A stretch of DNA of 6,278 nt from Actinomycetota bacterium (GTDB lineage: Bacteria; Actinomycetota; Thermoleophilia; Solirubrobacterales; Solirubrobacteraceae), in contig CAJCIJ010000326.1 in the NCBI GenBank assembly GCA_903970315.1, forward strand, positions 1 through 6,278. The letters are read 5' to 3'. Both the position numbers and the translations under genes were made by a program. Of the stretch, positions 1 to 5,382 are shown one piece after another. A model generated the notes under the pieces. It searched no databases, was not told the DNA's origin, and saw nothing but the letters and a program-made list of their open reading frames with translations. Every line of letters begins with the position of its first letter. The first letter of the stretch is position 1.

Positions 1-695
1 TGCCGATCCTGATCCACGCCGGCCGCGGCCTGCCGCCGCTTGCCGACGGCCTCGTGGACTTGGCCCTGCGCCACCCCGACGTGGTGCTGATCCTGGCCCA
101 TGGGGCCATCTGTGACCAGGACATCCTGGCGTCGGGGCTGGCGGACCACCCCGGCGTGCTCTATGACACCTCGTGCTTCTTTGCAATGGACCTGATTGCG
201 CTTCTGGCGAGCGTACCCGTGGAGCGAGTGGTGTTCGCATCGGACCCGCCCTATGGAGTGCCCGCGGGCGGGCTGTACCTCGCGCTGCGCCTGGCTAAGC
301 AGGCCGGCCTCGACGAGCACGCGACCCGCCTGCTGCTGGGCGAGACCATGACGTCCCTGATTGACACGGGCAAGCTGCCCGCTGCGGGGCCGCCGCGTGG
401 AGAGCGCAACGTGTCGATATCGGCGCGTCTTGCGCGCGTGTACGGCTACGCCAGTACGGCCGGTCCGGCGCTCTTTGCGGGCATGGTCGATCGAGCCCAC
501 GAAGCGATCGAAATGGCCCTGGCGGCGGCACGCGGGCCGGAAAGCGACGAGGACGCGGCGGCGCTCGCAGTGATCCGTCCAGCCCTGGAGACCGCCGTGG
601 CGCTGCTCGCCGACGAGAGCACCCAGCGGGCGGCAGTGGGCCTGATCTTCCACGTGATGGTGCGCGCCGCCACCGAGTCGCCTACGGCGCGCTGA
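1..695 (+). CDS. Amidohydrolase-2 family metal-dependent hydrolase, 5' end missing
   Basis: The reading frame is open from base 3, so the N-terminal part lies outside the window; at least 230 residues are present, ending at TGA 693-695. Counting from base 3, the segment PILIHAGRG (residues 1-9, His5), the ILAHG segment (His33) and FASDPPYG (Asp81) match the later metal-binding and catalytic positions of TIM-barrel amidohydrolase-2 enzymes, which hydrolyse or decarboxylate small carboxylic or cyclic substrates. The barrel seems to end near LLLGETMTSLI (about residue 106). About 110 further residues follow, Ala-rich and probably helical, which is longer than the usual short tail. A GTG at 54 could be mistaken for a start, but it lies inside the domain after the first conserved His. 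The substrate cannot be told. The gene converges on prmA and overlaps its end by 14 bases. The family call is firm, the function open. Confidence 0.8.
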   Translation, partial: PILIHAGRGLPPLADGLVDLALRHPDVVLILAHGAICDQDILASGLADHPGVLYDTSCFFAMDLIALLASVPVERVVFASDPPYGVPAGGLYLALRLAKQAGLDEHATRLLLGETMTSLIDTGKLPAAGPPRGERNVSISARLARVYGYASTAGPALFAGMVDRAHEAIEMALAAARGPESDEDAAALAVIRPALETAVALLADESTQRAAVGLIFHVMVRAATESPTAR

Positions 696-1593
696 GCCAC
701 AGCGCCGCCCACTCCCCCTGGCTGCGGCGCTCGCGCTCGCGCATCCCCACGTGCGTACAGAAGCGCTCAGAGACCGCGTCGACCTCGCCTGCGAGCAACC
801 CGCCGGCCACCAGGTGCGCGGGCGCGGAAGGCAGGGTCGCGGCCAGGTCAACCAGCAGAGGGCGCACGAGGTTGGCGCAGACGACCGGGGGTGACCCCCA
901 CTCCAGAGTCTGCACGCGCAGGTCAAACGGGGCGACCGTGATCGCGGCACCGGCGACCTGGGCGTTGCGCGTTGCGGCATCGACGCTGGCGGGATCGTTG
1001 TCCAGGGCCGACACGGGGGCGAATCCGAGCATGCTTGCCGCGATCGCCAGCACCCCGGATCCGGTTCCGACGTCGATCAACTCGCCTCCTACGCCCAGCG
1101 CGCAGACCTCCAGCAACAGCTCCAGGCACAGCCGCGTGGTCGCGTGGGCACCGGTCCCGAACGCCTGGCCGGGATCGATCACAAGCTCGATCGCATCGTC
1201 GCGGCCACAGGGCTCACACCAGGGCGGACGCACGTGCAGCGCCGGTAGCGGCACTCCCAACACCGGCTGCGCTTCCGCCGCCGGGCCTCGTGCCGTGCCC
1301 GGGCGGCTGGCACCGGACACCGGCGGCTCGATCAGCACTGGCCGGTGAAACTGGCGCCAGCGCTGCGACCAGTCGTCGGGCAGCTCGCTGGTGTCGATCT
1401 CAACCAACGCATCACCGACGGTGGCGCGTACGGCAGGTAGCACGGGCAGCTCACCGGGCGCTCCGTAGAGCGCGTACTCCACCGTGTCGGGACCGCAGTC
1501 GCGCTCTTCAAGGCCCGACGGCGCGAGGTCAAGCAGCGCCGCAAGCACCACCTCGGCGTCGGCTCGCGCGACGCGGACAGCCAGCCGGATCAA
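682..1593 (-). CDS. prmA: Ribosomal protein L11 methyltransferase
   Basis: PrmA transfers methyl groups from S-adenosylmethionine to Lys and N-terminal amino groups of ribosomal protein L11 in the cytosol. The 303-residue frame has an N-terminal L11-recognition region (about 1-65), the family's DWSQRWRQFHRPV segment (74-86) and RPPW (122-125). The Rossmann methyltransferase part shows DPGQAFGTGAHATT (140-153), the SAM loop DVGTGSGVLAIAA (174-186), the acidic ribose-binding segment ALDNDP (196-201) and CANLVRPLL (239-247), which stands for the usual ANI/L segment. Residues about 91-116 (Ala/Gly/Pro-rich) look like an insertion relative to typical PrmA. The start is a TTG at 1593, six bases after the dnaJ stop and in the same frame as dnaJ; no clear Shine-Dalgarno is seen, and the next candidates (GTG codons 16 and 17) would remove a conserved strand. 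Last gene of the hrcA-dnaJ-prmA group, so translational coupling is likely. Confidence 0.92.
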   Translation of the reverse strand: MIRLAVRVARADAEVVLAALLDLAPSGLEERDCGPDTVEYALYGAPGELPVLPAVRATVGDALVEIDTSELPDDWSQRWRQFHRPVLIEPPVSGASRPGTARGPAAEAQPVLGVPLPALHVRPPWCEPCGRDDAIELVIDPGQAFGTGAHATTRLCLELLLEVCALGVGGELIDVGTGSGVLAIAASMLGFAPVSALDNDPASVDAATRNAQVAGAAITVAPFDLRVQTLEWGSPPVVCANLVRPLLVDLAATLPSAPAHLVAGGLLAGEVDAVSERFCTHVGMRERERRSQGEWAALWLSAP

Positions 1594-1599
1594 GGGCGC

Positions 1600-2742
1600 C
1601 TAGGCCGCCTGGTGGTGGCGCAGGGTGCGCCGCAGCTTGGCGAACATCGACTCCTCGGCGACCAGGTTCTCCTCGGTGAGACTGTCGCGGAGCTGTTCGG
1701 CAAGCTCGCGCTGAGCGTGTGTGAGGTTGCGGGGAATGACCACGTTGAGCACGATCTGAAGGTGGCCGCGCCGCGCGCGTCCCAGCGCGGGCATGCCCTG
1801 GTTTCTGAGCGTGAGCACCTCACCGGGCTGGGTGCCGGGGGCAACCTCGACGGTGGCGGTGCCGTCCAGCGTGGGCACCTCCAGCTCGGCCCCCAGGGCG
1901 GCGACGGGCGCGGGCACGTCAAGCACCGTGATCAGGTCCTGGCCTTCGCGCACGAAACGCTCGTGCTCACGGACGCGCACGAGCACGTATGCGTCTCCGG
2001 CGGGCGCCCCCCCGGAGCCGGCGTGGCCACGACCGGCGATGCGGATGCGCTGGCCATCGGCGATGCCGGCTGGGACATCGACCTCCAGTACCTGCCTGAC
2101 GGCCCGGCGCCCTCTCCCCTGGCAGTCTTTGCAGGGCGAGACCGGGACGCGACCGTCGCCGTCGCAGACGTCGCAGGGCCCCGTGCGCACCATCTGCCCA
2201 AAGGGGGTCCTGGTGACCATCTGCAGCTGGCCCGATCCGCCGCAGCGCTCGCATGTCTCGATCGGCGTGCCCGGCTCGGCGCCGTTGCCGTTGCAGGTGT
2301 CGCAGCGCTCCACAACCTCGTACTCGGCCGAGGCGGCGACCCCCGTGGCGGCCTGGAGCAGGTCGATCTCGACGGTCACCGCCACGTCGCCACCGGCCCC
2401 GCGCGCGCTGCGCCCGGACCCGAAGCTTTCGCCCCCGAACAACCCGGACTCGCCGAAGAAGGCGCTGAAGATGTCGCCGACCGAGCCGAAGCCGTCGAAG
2501 TTCGGGGCATACCCGCCGGCGCGCAGGCCGTCGTGGCCGTAGCGGTCATATGTGGCGCGCCGTTCTGAGTCCGAGAGGATTTCGTAGGCTCCAGCGGCCT
2601 CCTTGAAGCGCTCCTCGGCCTGGGGATCCTCGGGGTTTACGTCGGGGTGCAGCTCGGTTGCAAGCCGCCGAAATGCCTTCTTGATCTGTTGCTCGGAGGC
2701 GTCGCGAGGGACGTCGAGCACCTCGTAGGGGTCGCGTGGCAT
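1600..2742 (-). CDS. dnaJ: Molecular chaperone DnaJ (Hsp40, type I; DnaJ2-like by context)
   Basis: Co-chaperone that delivers unfolded proteins to DnaK and stimulates its ATPase. The 380-residue protein has every part of a type I DnaJ: a J domain at 1-69 with the HPD motif at 32-34, a Gly/Phe-rich stretch at about 71-117 including DIFSAFFG, and four CxxCxGxG zinc repeats beginning at Cys147, Cys164, Cys190 and Cys204. Two substrate-binding beta domains flank and follow the zinc region, and the C-terminal dimerisation region ends near residue 370. Length is normal for the family. ATG at 2742 is chosen because the J domain starts at once ([11 protein letters not shown]); it lies 12 bases after the hrcA stop with only a weak GGG-type ribosome site, suggesting coupling to hrcA. 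Neither grpE nor dnaK is next to it, as in the actinobacterial hrcA-dnaJ2 arrangement, so a second dnaJ beside dnaK elsewhere is likely. Confidence 0.97.
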   Translation of the reverse strand: MPRDPYEVLDVPRDASEQQIKKAFRRLATELHPDVNPEDPQAEERFKEAAGAYEILSDSERRATYDRYGHDGLRAGGYAPNFDGFGSVGDIFSAFFGESGLFGGESFGSGRSARGAGGDVAVTVEIDLLQAATGVAASAEYEVVERCDTCNGNGAEPGTPIETCERCGGSGQLQMVTRTPFGQMVRTGPCDVCDGDGRVPVSPCKDCQGRGRRAVRQVLEVDVPAGIADGQRIRIAGRGHAGSGGAPAGDAYVLVRVREHERFVREGQDLITVLDVPAPVAALGAELEVPTLDGTATVEVAPGTQPGEVLTLRNQGMPALGRARRGHLQIVLNVVIPRNLTHAQRELAEQLRDSLTEENLVAEESMFAKLRRTLRHHQAA

Positions 2743-2754
2743 GGGGCGCCCAGC

Positions 2755-3780
2755 CTAGCTGTCGGCGTAGGCGTCTTCGACGAACCGCGACAGCTGTCCG
2801 GCGACACCGCGGACAGTGGTGATCACGCTGGCGTAGTCCATGTGCACGGGGCCGATCACCGACACAGCCCCGAGCGGGCGCTGGGGCATCCCGTAGCCGG
2901 TGGCCACAAGCGCCCAGGAGCGCATCGCGGGGATCTCGTTCTCGCGGCCGATGCGCACGTGAACCGCAGGCGCAGAGAGCGCGGCGCGCAACATCTCAAG
3001 GACCGCGACGCGCCGCTCAAGCAGGCCCATGAGCGCCTCCACGGCAGCCACGTCGACGTTTCGCCCGGCGGAGAACAGGTGCGCGGTGCCGTCGATGAAG
3101 ACGCTGTCGGGGCCCTCGGCCTCGACCTCGTCAAAAGCGCGCCCGAGGCGGTCAAGAAAGCTGCGCTCCCGGGGCGAAAGCGTGGGATCGGAAAGGCGCT
3201 GATGGACCATGCGGGCTCCCAGCGCCAGGCCGGACAGCTGCTCGTCCAGGTAGGCCCCGGCCCAGGAGACCAGCCCGGCATCGACGGCGCGGTCGAAGGG
3301 AACAAGCATTCTGGTGACCCCGCCGGTGGAGGTGATGACCACCACGACGACGACGTCGGATTGAAGTGCGAGCACCTCCACATGGCGGATGGTGGCGGCG
3401 TTGGGCGAGGGGGCCGAGACGACTGCGAGCAGGTTGGTGACCTCCGACAGCGTCTCGGTGGTTACGCGCATCGCCTCCTCGACCTCGCGCCGCATCAGTG
3501 AGAGCCCCGGGGCGGCGGCGGTCGCCGGTCGCGAAGGGCCGGCGAGCAGGCGGTCAACGACATAACGCTGGCCGGCATCGGTGGGCACACGCCCGGCGGA
3601 GGTGTGCGGGTGGGCAAGCAGGCCGTGCTCCTCCAGCAGGGCGAGCTCGTTGCGCACCGTGGAGGCGCTGCAACCGAGCTCGGGGTCTGCGGCGATGGCC
3701 TTGGAGCCGACGGGCTGGCCTCCCTGGAGGAACCCGTCGACGACCTTGCTTAGGATCGACTCCTGCCTGGGCGTGAGCAT
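2755..3780 (-). CDS. hrcA: Heat-inducible transcription repressor HrcA
   Basis: HrcA is a dimeric winged-helix repressor that binds the CIRCE operator of groES/groEL and related heat-shock operons and depends on GroEL for activity. Seen here in 341 residues: the N-terminal winged helix (about 1-75) beginning MLTPRQESIL, with PVGSKAI and the recognition part STVRNELALLEEHGLL followed by TSAGRVPTDAGQRYV; a central GAF-like/dimerisation region; and the C-terminal signature VRIGRENE and GAVSVIGPVHMDY, the last being the family's GPxRMDY with His in place of Arg. ATG 3780 is preferred over an in-frame GTG at 3798, because family members begin at MLT and a -10 box stands seven bases before the ATG. 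No CIRCE inverted repeat is seen before hrcA or elsewhere in the window, so self-regulation through CIRCE is not evident here. dnaJ and prmA follow closely. Confidence 0.95.
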   Translation of the reverse strand: MLTPRQESILSKVVDGFLQGGQPVGSKAIAADPELGCSASTVRNELALLEEHGLLAHPHTSAGRVPTDAGQRYVVDRLLAGPSRPATAAAPGLSLMRREVEEAMRVTTETLSEVTNLLAVVSAPSPNAATIRHVEVLALQSDVVVVVVITSTGGVTRMLVPFDRAVDAGLVSWAGAYLDEQLSGLALGARMVHQRLSDPTLSPRERSFLDRLGRAFDEVEAEGPDSVFIDGTAHLFSAGRNVDVAAVEALMGLLERRVAVLEMLRAALSAPAVHVRIGRENEIPAMRSWALVATGYGMPQRPLGAVSVIGPVHMDYASVITTVRGVAGQLSRFVEDAYADS

Positions 3781-3787
3781 GTCCCCG

Positions 3788-3793
3788 ATTGTA
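3788..3793 (-). promoter_or_regulatory. Candidate -10 box of a leaderless hrcA promoter
   Basis: On the minus strand TACAAT is followed by exactly seven bases and then the hrcA ATG (3780). It matches the actinobacterial TANNNT -10 consensus, and this distance would put the transcription start at or within a base of the A of ATG, giving a leaderless mRNA. The GGGGA between box and ATG is too close to the ATG to act as a normal ribosome site. No TTGACA-like -35 is seen; the upstream bases are a GC-rich hairpin. The promoter role is inferred from position and consensus only. Confidence 0.5.
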
Positions 3794-3798
3794 AGCAC

Positions 3799-3819
3799 CG
3801 CCCGCGGCGGCGCCGGGCG
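3799..3819 (-). other. GC-rich hairpin between the HadB-like gene and hrcA
   Basis: CGCCCG (3819-3814) pairs perfectly with CGGGCG (3804-3799) around a nine-base loop, starting within the stop codon of the HadB-like gene. No T-run follows, so it is not a canonical intrinsic terminator. It could weaken read-through from the dehydratase genes into hrcA, or overlap the -35 region of the hrcA promoter as a regulator site. In DNA this GC-rich, six-base pairings also arise by chance. Confidence 0.3.
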
Positions 3820-4230
3820 CTACAGCTGCAGCTCGGCCTGCGCGTTACGCACGATCTGCTGGCCGGCCTGCTCGGCGACGGTGTCGACGACCACGCGGGT
3901 GCCATCGACCTCGGCGACAGTGCCGGTCACCACCACCTCCTGCTCAGGCACGCCCATGCCGCGGAATTGAACCGACAGCCGCTTCAGATGCGCAGGGCCA
4001 CCGGCGGCCTCGGTGTGGGCGCGGGCGACCTGCGCCATGCTCCACAGGCCGTGCAGGATCTTGCCGGGCAGGCCCACGGCCTTGGCAAACTCCTCATCGA
4101 TGTGGATCGGGTTGAAGTCGCCCGACGCACCGGCGTAGCGGACGGTCAGGTACTTGTCCGGTGTGACATGCAGCTCGGGGATCTGCGTGCCCACCTGCCA
4201 GTCGGTTGTGGTTGCGCCGTTCTCTGCCAT
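3820..4230 (-). CDS. MaoC-like (R)-specific dehydratase/hydratase, HadB-type subunit
   Basis: A 136-residue single-hotdog protein. It carries the R-hydratase signature YAGASGDFNPIHIDE (32-46), with the catalytic pair Asp38 and His43, followed by GKILHGLWSMAQVA (56-69), which is very close to HadB-type dehydratases. Such enzymes remove water from (3R)-hydroxyacyl-ACP or -CoA; mycobacterial HadB is the catalytic subunit of the HadAB/HadBC heterodimers in FAS-II. Length fits the family. ATG 4230 is chosen because a strong AGAGGAG lies ten bases before it; a GTG at 4239, overlapping the previous stop as GTGA, is only one base from that site. The partner subunit is encoded just upstream on the same strand, so a heterodimer is likely. 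Whether the substrate belongs to fatty-acid synthesis or to breakdown of acyl-CoA cannot be decided from sequence. Confidence 0.87.
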   Translation of the reverse strand: MAENGATTTDWQVGTQIPELHVTPDKYLTVRYAGASGDFNPIHIDEEFAKAVGLPGKILHGLWSMAQVARAHTEAAGGPAHLKRLSVQFRGMGVPEQEVVVTGTVAEVDGTRVVVDTVAEQAGQQIVRNAQAELQL

Positions 4231-4235
4231 CGCGT

Positions 4236-4676
4236 TCACACTCCTCTGACGATGTGGGTCCAGGTCCCGCGCAGAACCTGCTCACCGCCCTGATTGACCG
4301 AAGTGGACTCGAAAATGTAATAGCCACGGCCGTCGCGCTCGTAGATCTCCTTCGCGGTCAGGGTCGTGGTGATCTCGTCGCCGGCGATCACCAGCGAACC
4401 CCACTGGAACTCCTGGCCGCCGTGGACCATGCGTGCAAAGTCCATCTGCACCTCGGGATCAAAGAGCGCGGGCATGAGCGCGGGGCCGCCGTAGACAACA
4501 GCGAACATGGGCGGCGCCACGAGGTCGGCGTAACCGGCGGCGCGGGCGGCGCCAAGGTCCAGGTGCAGGGGGTTGGTCTCCCCCACGGCGTGGGCGTACT
4601 CGCGAATTTTCTCGCGCCCGACGGCATAGACCGTGGGCGTGAAGGTCTTACCGACCGCTTGCGTGTTGAGTGCCAT
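4236..4676 (-). CDS. MaoC/FAS1-type dehydratase-like protein, HadA-type subunit
   Basis: A 146-residue hotdog-fold protein resembling HadA/HadC. The stretch VGREKIREYAHAVGETNPLHLD (19-40) is characteristic, as are LVAPPMFAVVYG (52-63), GGQEFQWGSLVIAGDEITT (86-104) and a C-terminal strand ending THIVRGV. The hydratase-type segment reads GETNPLH (32-38): the His is kept, but the usual catalytic Asp is Glu33. In characterised mycobacterial HadA/HadC this site is degenerate and catalysis comes from HadB, so a substrate-holding role is likely, though the site here is closer to intact. ATG 4676 is preferred to an upstream ATG at 4799: the protein begins MALNTQAVGK as family members do, and the longer frame would run through the VOC gene's start. 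The TGA ends five bases before the HadB-like ATG, and the ribosome site for that gene is the final RGV coding bases here. Probable leaderless promoter upstream. Confidence 0.85.
   Translation of the reverse strand: MALNTQAVGKTFTPTVYAVGREKIREYAHAVGETNPLHLDLGAARAAGYADLVAPPMFAVVYGGPALMPALFDPEVQMDFARMVHGGQEFQWGSLVIAGDEITTTLTAKEIYERDGRGYYIFESTSVNQGGEQVLRGTWTHIVRGV
4241..4247 (-). promoter_or_regulatory. Ribosome binding site deciding the HadB-like start
   Basis: AGAGGAG on the minus strand is the best Shine-Dalgarno in the minus-strand gene run. It sits inside the last codons of the HadA-like gene, ten bases before ATG 4230 and only one base before GTG 4239, so it favours the ATG. Its position implies coupled translation of the two subunits. 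Confidence 0.6.
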
Positions 4677-4683
4677 GGGTAGA

Positions 4684-4689
4684 AATGTA
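4684..4689 (-). promoter_or_regulatory. Candidate -10 box of a leaderless promoter for the HadA-like gene
   Basis: TACATT on the minus strand is followed by seven bases (TCTACCC) and then ATG 4676, the same geometry as before hrcA. It fits TANNNT, and no Shine-Dalgarno lies between it and the ATG. No clear -35 hexamer is visible 16-18 bases upstream. Inferred from consensus and spacing. Confidence 0.5.
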
Positions 4690-4721
4690 GTCGTTGCCGC
4701 AGCGCGGCCTCGTTGTGGCCG

Positions 4722-4739
4722 GACGGCCCGACTGCCGTC
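4722..4739. promoter_or_regulatory. Inverted repeat in the divergent gap (candidate operator)
   Basis: GACGGC (4722-4727) and GCCGTC (4734-4739) form a perfect six-base inverted repeat around six bases. It lies in the 79-base gap between the start codons of the HadA-like gene and the VOC gene, where a regulator could act on both. It may equally be a chance GC-rich pairing. Confidence 0.3.
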
Positions 4740-4740
4740 G

Positions 4741-4753
4741 TGGCAAGATGCCA
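4741..4753. promoter_or_regulatory. Second inverted repeat over the likely VOC promoter
   Basis: TGGC (4741-4744) and GCCA (4750-4753) flank AAGAT, directly after the first inverted repeat and two bases before the VOC start codon. The interval contains CAAGAT (4744-4749), a possible -10 of CANNNT form six bases before GTG 4756. No ribosome site is seen before that GTG, so a leaderless start is possible. The arrangement would suit repressor binding over the -10, but the stem is short. Confidence 0.25.
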
Positions 4754-4755
4754 AC

Positions 4756-5109
4756 GTGGAGCGCGTGCTCGGCATCGGCGGATACTTCATCCGAGCCATT
4801 GACCCGGTGGCCTTGGGCGCGTGGTATCGCGATTGCCTGGGCTTGGACGCCGATGAGAAAGGCCTGTGGCGTCAAGAAGCCGGGCCGACGGTGTTCGCGA
4901 CGTTCGAGTCACAGACCGACTACTTCGGGTCTCGCGCCCAGCAGGTCATGCTCAACTTCCGAGTCGGCGACCTGGACGCGATGCTCGAGCAACTGCGCGC
5001 CAAGGGAGCCAACGTGGCCGAGGACACGCAGGAGATGGAGGGCGTCGGCCGATTCGGCTGGGTGACCGACCCCGAAGGCAACCGGATCGAGCTGTGGCAG
5101 CCAGCGTGA
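4756..5109 (+). CDS. Glyoxalase/VOC-superfamily protein
   Basis: A 117-residue protein of two beta-alpha-beta-beta-beta modules, as in the vicinal oxygen chelate superfamily (glyoxalase I, dioxygenases, antibiotic-binding proteins). The first module runs from GIGGYFIRAIDPVALGAWYR to about residue 60; the second has VMLNFRVGDLDAMLEQLRAKG (64-84) and ends FGWVTDPEGNRIELWQP (100-116). Glu112 in IELW is at the usual C-terminal metal-ligand position. The start is taken as GTG 4756 because the family begins just before the first strand (ERVLGIGG). An ATG at 4633 in the same frame would add 41 residues of non-family sequence that run back over the divergent gene. It ends at TGA 5107-5109. Transcribed away from the HadA-like gene. 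The substrate is unknown; it is probably a small stand-alone enzyme or binding protein. Confidence 0.82.
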   Translation: MERVLGIGGYFIRAIDPVALGAWYRDCLGLDADEKGLWRQEAGPTVFATFESQTDYFGSRAQQVMLNFRVGDLDAMLEQLRAKGANVAEDTQEMEGVGRFGWVTDPEGNRIELWQPA

Positions 5110-5233
5110 CCGTACCTTCGGGAGCCGGGTCGGAGGACGGCGCCGGAGTGTGGCCCCTGGGCGACCATTTACAGCTTGCGGTAGCCCCGGAGCAGGTGCC
5201 GACAGGCCCCCGTTTGCAGGCCTTTCCGCCGAA

Positions 5234-5317
5234 TACCCGGGGTGGGACTCGAACCCACAAGCCCTCTCGGACGGCGGATTTTAAGTCCGCTGACTTTGCC
5301 AGTTTGTCTACCCGGGC
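5234..5317 (-). tRNA. tRNA-Leu (anticodon TAA), bldA-type
   Basis: The minus strand folds into a complete 84-base class II tRNA. The acceptor is GCCCGGG (5317-5311) with CCCGGGT (5241-5235), the terminal pair being G-U. The D-arm closes with GAC/GTC around a loop containing TGGC. The anticodon stem is GCGGA/TCCGC with loop CTTAAAA, hence anticodon TAA. The 15-base variable arm pairs GTCC with GGGC around GAGA. The T-arm is GTGGG-TTCGAGT-CCCAC. The discriminator is A (5234), as expected for leucine, and CCA is not encoded (TTC follows). It reads UUA, the rarest leucine codon in GC-rich actinobacteria, and UUG by wobble; in Streptomyces the equivalent is bldA. Confidence 0.95.
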
Positions 5318-5329
5318 TCTCGAATTCGG

Positions 5330-5335
5330 ATCATA
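5330..5335 (-). promoter_or_regulatory. Candidate -10 box of the tRNA-Leu gene
   Basis: TATGAT on the minus strand lies 12 bases before the tRNA 5' end, which predicts a leader of about five bases. It is close to the TATAAT consensus. A TTGTGC lies 15 bases further upstream, closer than the ideal spacing, so the -35 is uncertain. Confidence 0.45.
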
Positions 5336-5370
5336 TCGTCGGCATTTCTGGCACAAGCCAACACCCGTCT

Positions 5371-5376
5371 GAGAGG
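5371..5376 (+). promoter_or_regulatory. Ribosome binding site of the FolP-like gene
   Basis: GAGAGG lies six bases before GTG 5383, a good Shine-Dalgarno distance, and decides this start: no ATG or better-placed start precedes the conserved domain. Confidence 0.5.
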
Positions 5377-5382
5377 CACCGC

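Noticed and set aside
972..1679. Arg/Pro/Ala-rich plus-strand open frame opposite prmA
   Set aside because: Composition is that of an out-of-frame GC-rich reading; prmA motifs on the minus strand explain the region.
1612..2568. Long plus-strand open frame opposite dnaJ (318 codons)
   Set aside because: It mirrors a textbook DnaJ on the other strand. Long antisense frames are common in GC-rich DNA, and the translation has no recognisable domain.
2647..3501. Plus-strand open frame opposite hrcA and the start of dnaJ (284 codons)
   Set aside because: Shadow of hrcA codons; rich in His, Asp and Gly without motif, and it crosses two well-supported minus-strand genes.
3796..3798. GTG 3798 as the hrcA start
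   Set aside because: It adds six non-family residues, would place the -10 box inside the coding sequence, and has no ribosome site.
4665..4676. GCACTC at the HadA-like start as a CIRCE half-site
   Set aside because: Only one half matches; no GAGTGCTAA partner lies nine bases away, and the bases encode MALN.
4633..4755. N-terminal extension of the VOC protein from ATG 4633
   Set aside because: The extra 41 residues do not resemble the family and would overlap the start of the HadA-like gene and the divergent promoter gap. GTG 4756 fits the family start.
5110..5233. Terminator or second RNA gene between the VOC gene and the tRNA
   Set aside because: Only short GC pairings such as GGCC/GGCC are seen, without a T-run or tRNA-like fold. 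Nothing here can be supported.
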